A stretch of 10,182 bases of DNA from Larix sibirica. Its lineage: Eukaryota > Streptophyta > Pinopsida > Pinales > Pinaceae. Where the stretch lies: assembly GCA_004151065.3 (NCBI GenBank), contig NWUY0300063208.1:8581-18762 (forward strand), in the 5' to 3' direction. Shown here in pieces: positions 6,787 through 10,182 of this stretch. The position numbers and the translations under genes were made by a program. Positions within the stretch are counted from its first letter, which is position 1; every line of letters starts with the position of its first letter. The notes beneath the pieces were generated by a model. It was given only the letters and a program-made list of their open reading frames with translations. It was not told the origin of the DNA and did no database searches.

Positions 6787-7070
6787 GTGAGTGTGGTTGT
6801 TTTACCTATTAAATTGCATATTATGTTCTGTACGATTTTTCTCTTGGTCTATAATTAGTAACACAGTGAATAAATCCATGGTTACTTGTGTGGAATTTTC
6901 TATAGGAATGAGTCTGCACCATTTCTAGTTATCACTTGCAAGGAGTGCTTATGGATTTATATTCAAAAAATGTATTTCAAAGACCTTGTTCTTCTCATTT
7001 AATCATACAATGTACTCTATTCGGTGATAAAATATGTACCTATTAAGAATTGAGATACGTTTGAGCCCTG
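6787..7070 (+). other. Probable remnant intron after the DUF632 exon, possibly reaching a next exon near 6906
   Basis: The sequence starts with the canonical donor GTGAGT. TTTCTATAG ending at 6905 could be the matching acceptor, giving an intron of about 119 bp. After it, GAATGAGT could yield G-M-S, as expected after LIQG in some family members, but the following codons do not match the RMW-M-ECH motif. I therefore leave the next exon uncalled. No other feature is seen up to the inverted repeat at 7071. Confidence 0.35.
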
Positions 7071-7144
7071 GTCATGGATATCCTTGTATTATCTTTCTTA
7101 TAGGATATCAAAAAAAATTCTCCATATCAGTGGATATCCATGAC
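7071..7144. repeat. 13-bp perfect inverted repeat around a 48-base loop
   Basis: GTCATGGATATCC at 7071-7083 is the exact reverse complement of GGATATCCATGAC at 7132-7144. A further GGATATC lies in the loop at 7103-7109. The right arm ends only 7 bases before the second large repeat copy starts at 7152. It could form a hairpin or be the terminal repeats of a very short MITE-like insert; no flanking target-site duplication is obvious. Confidence 0.7.
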
Positions 7145-9127
7145 TGATACCTTTTTTTTTCAATGTAGTACACTCTATATGTTTGTTGCTTGTTTTCTAA
7201 AGATATAAAACACCATTTAATTTGTAATTATGAGTTTGATTGTTGTAAATACTAAATAATGGTATGTTGGACTCTCATTCAATCCAGTAATGGCAGATCC
7301 AATAATGTAGTCTTTGACTTGTAGCTTTTGGAAATCTACATGTGTGTGTGTTATCGTACAATGCTTGATTAATAATTTTTTTAGCTTCGTTGCAGGTCTG
7401 GAAGGAATTATTGTATTTATGTGGAATTTGGTCATATCCTCCATATCATATAATACACAAAGATTTGCAAAGATGACATATTTAATTCAAAACAATTAGG
7501 AAGATTGTTTAGGCATTGAACGAAAGACTAACAACCATTATGAATCATGATCTAGATTTATAGAAGCTTTTGATTTTATGTTCTACATAATGTATGCAAA
7601 AGTACTGTATAGTTCTTTACTTTTCCAGTTGTGGAAGCAAAGGACTATGAGTTCTTAATTTGAGAATAGATCATTTTCCTTCTACATTTTCTCTATGCAA
7701 CATTCAAGGGTATTGGAGTCTAAAAGGAGAGAGTAAGAGCCATTGAGAATTTCAGAGTTACACAACCAACGGTGAGTCACTTCCAATAGAGCCCTCTGAT
7801 GTGGATGTCAGGGATGAAGATAATGGGTTGATTTTTTATTTATTCATATCTTTCTCTTCTAGGAAAGTGTTCAATTTGGTGCCCACTAGTTGTTGTCGAT
7901 TCCCTTGGTTTATGTACTTGCACTAAATCCCAATCCCATTGACAGTTTTTTCTCATACAAAGCAACTGATAATGTTTCTTTCCTTTTTCTTAACTCTGAA
8001 CTTGATCCAAATGTAGATAGTAGGAAACCTCTAAACTAAAGGCAATAGTTCTAAAAGAATAAACTTCATATACCATAGAAACTTGCATATGTATCTTGTG
8101 TCCAACTTGTGCTAAAAAAAATATTCTTTCGATTAAACAAGTACTATTTTCTAAGGTTATTAAGGTCAAAATAAGTGTCAAATTCCTTATTTTGTGACAA
8201 CCACAATTTCCTCATATTCTTAATTTTCTGACAACAACAATTTCTAAATGAAGGGACACCTCTTTGAAGAAGGTGAAATAGTTGAAAATCGTCATGTGGA
8301 TGTTGGGGATGAAGTGATTGGTTACTTTTTTTTGTCTCTTTGCATTTTACTCTTTCCAGCAAAGTAATTTCAATTTGGTGGTAATTGTTTATTTTCAATT
8401 CCCTAGAGCTACCCCATGCATTTAGGCATCATGGTCATTTCATGGATGTTGGAAGCTGAACAAATCTATTTTACCATGTTTCGTTTTTCTTCAGTAATTT
8501 GAGAAATGAGGTTAACAATACTTGATGTTGCGTCACTATATATTAGATTTTGATTTAAAAATATTAGATACATTTCATGATACAATGTACAGTCACCCTT
8601 TGAGTTTTTGGATCCCAATGTGGCTTTAGATGCTACATGTAGTTTTATGGAATCATGCACCACATAACTGGAAACTGTTGCATATCCATCTTTGTATGAT
8701 CTTACATTTGAGGTAGATTTTGTTTGACATGTATCTTGATGTTTGGTATTTCTTACTGTTTTTCCTTTGACATCTTGTAAAACATTTTCATAAATTTTGA
8801 TTTCGAATCATAAAGTAGATAGGCTGTTTCACCTTGTCCAAAGAGGTGCCCCTTTTCCTAGAAATTTGAATACTGATCTCTTGCCTAGAATTATGGAACT
8901 AATTTGTAAAAATGGGATGATCTTGAGAGGCTCAACAACTTGATCATGAGATGTCCCATGTCATATGAAAAATGAGGAATTAGTTTTTCTTGTTTATGTC
9001 TGAATACCTTGCCTTTATAAAAATATTCTAGCTGTGTTATTCGTCGAAACACTAGTAATATATCTCAATTGTTCTCAATAGGGTTTGATGCACATCATGG
9101 AATAAATCTGGGTATCATGTTAGTATC

Positions 9128-9403
9128 TCAATTTTTTTTGTCATTTACTGCCATTGTAAGTGAACAACATGCTTCAACTTGTAGCTTATAAACAATGGAG
9201 GACACATCATGATGAAACCAAACTAGAACATCATCTGTGATGTAAGGCTTCCAATCCTTCCCAGTATATTCATAAATTTCAATGGAGATGTTCAAGAAGT
9301 CCGTGATATGATACCTAGCAGGTTCAAAAGTCTCCCTAGATGACACCACGTGAAAAATGAATTGTTCCCACCATCCCAAGTAGCCAAAATGTTTCAACTG
9401 CAT
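9128..9403 (-). pseudogene. OST48/DGL1-like fragment, copy B
   Basis: This is identical by eye to the fragment at 1977-2252, including the 91-codon frame and the EIYEYTGKDWKPY core. It lies in the part of the large repeat where the two copies show no differences. Because both copies carry the same flanking breaks, the fragment was already truncated before the large repeat duplicated. Confidence 0.68.
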
Positions 9404-9662
9404 GTAGTTTTCTTTTATTGACTTTTACATTCTACGGTTTCCCATTTGCAACCCCATAAAGATTGCCAGCTAGATATATTCTCCCTTTGAATTAAAATAC
9501 TTTGAAACTATTAGGAAAACAAATCAAATATTCTCTCATTTTATCTACAATCATTTAAGTCTTGCTGATTATAAATGGGTTGTTAAAACCACAGTTTCGT
9601 TGGTCCTGGACCCAAAATAATAGGAATATTTTGGTTCTTTGTTTCAATATCAGTGTACTCAC

Positions 9663-10012
9663 CAATCCATTATGTTGTTTGTCGCTTTTGGTCAACAATC
9701 CTATGATCCCTCCCTTATGGGATATGTATTGCATGGTATTTGGTTTCCTCCATCTTTGTAGTATGTTCTTGATGTGTAATGCCTCTCATTATGGAATTCA
9801 CTCTCACCTTCATCATAACCACTTCTATTTTAATATCTGAAATCTTGATGAATGCTCATAATAATATCCCTCTTGTCTCTAGAATTATTGTTTGACCTCT
9901 TCTCTAAAGAATATTTATTTTCTGATCTCAAATGCGGAAGATCATTTCCCTACTATACACTTGTATTATGTTCAATTGCAGATTCAAATTCTTGAGGTGT
10001 GTTGATAGAGGT
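9663..10012 (-). pseudogene. Decayed exon of a charged, Arg/Ser/Glu-rich protein (copy B)
   Basis: This matches the frame at 2512-2861 base for base as far as I can read, with the same five in-frame stops, the same candidate acceptor and the same GTGAGT donor. The shared stops show that the exon was dead before the large repeat arose. Confidence 0.45.
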
Positions 10013-10182
10013 CTGAATCAACAATGTCATATGTGATGTTTCATAAAGTAGGCTTCACTTCTTTTAATTTCCCTTCACATAAGCCACAAATACCATCAAC
10101 ATGTAAACCATGTTTTTGATATGAACGATCTAGTTAATGTGCTCCAACTGCTAGGTACTCACAATTAACTCAACTTCCTACA

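Larger units (their letters stand above)
7152..10182 (+). repeat. Large direct repeat, copy B (at least 3031 bp, open at right edge)
   Basis: This is the second copy of the segment at 1-3031, in the same orientation. It begins right after the C at 7151, in the same nine-T run, and the window ends while the match is still perfect. Differences from copy A lie at 7220, 7246, 7346, 7352, 7355, 8214, 8228, 8244 and 8254. Every feature of copy A has a partner here at plus 7151. The 12 bases before the repeat form no recognisable LTR start, polypurine tract or target-site duplication. Confidence 0.97.

Noticed and set aside
7071-7144. Helitron 3' hairpin or CRISPR-like structure
   Set aside because: The 48-base loop is too long for a Helitron terminal hairpin and no CTRR end follows. 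There is no spaced repeat array in the window.
1-10182. Bacterial, phage or novel defence-type gene system
   Set aside because: No dense reading frames, ribosome binding sites or operon layout. Splice sites and plant gene-family remnants show eukaryotic nuclear DNA.

Overview
The window looks like nuclear DNA from a plant, probably one with a large, transposon-rich genome; a conifer or other gymnosperm is a guess. It is AT-rich and has no long intact reading frame, no bacterial gene organisation, and no rRNA or tRNA gene that I can see. The best evidence for a plant is a decayed exon of the plant-specific DUF632 (NRG2-like) family with its splice sites still visible. A fragment resembling the plant OST48 (DGL1) subunit, a decayed leucine-rich-repeat segment, and a Copia-style primer-binding site point the same way. 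I find no functional gene.

Layout. Bases 1-3031 recur as a direct repeat at 7152-10182, an offset of exactly 7151. By eye there are nine substitutions and no indels. Both copies run off the window, so the true repeat length is unknown. Each copy carries two minus-strand coding remnants (an OST48-like piece and an Arg/Ser/Glu-rich exon-like frame) and a short, diverged internal duplication. The unique middle (3032-7151) holds, in order: a small minus-strand open frame, an LRR pseudogene fragment, a diverged ~150-bp tandem repeat, a possible Copia-type LTR with a degenerate tRNA-Met primer-binding site, and a short LINE-like 3' tail next to ambiguous bases (5080-5081). These are followed by a 266-bp tandem duplication with an N exactly at its junction (5608), the DUF632 exon, and a 13-bp inverted repeat just before the second large repeat copy.

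Interpretation. This is an accumulation of decayed gene fragments and transposon debris, and the pieces do not form a pathway. The DUF632 exon kept its splice donor and a possible acceptor, so it arrived by DNA-level duplication or capture and not by retroposition of a spliced mRNA. The main open question is whether the near-identical 3-kb repeats are a recent tandem duplication, the ends of a large element, a circular molecule read past its start, or an assembly artefact.
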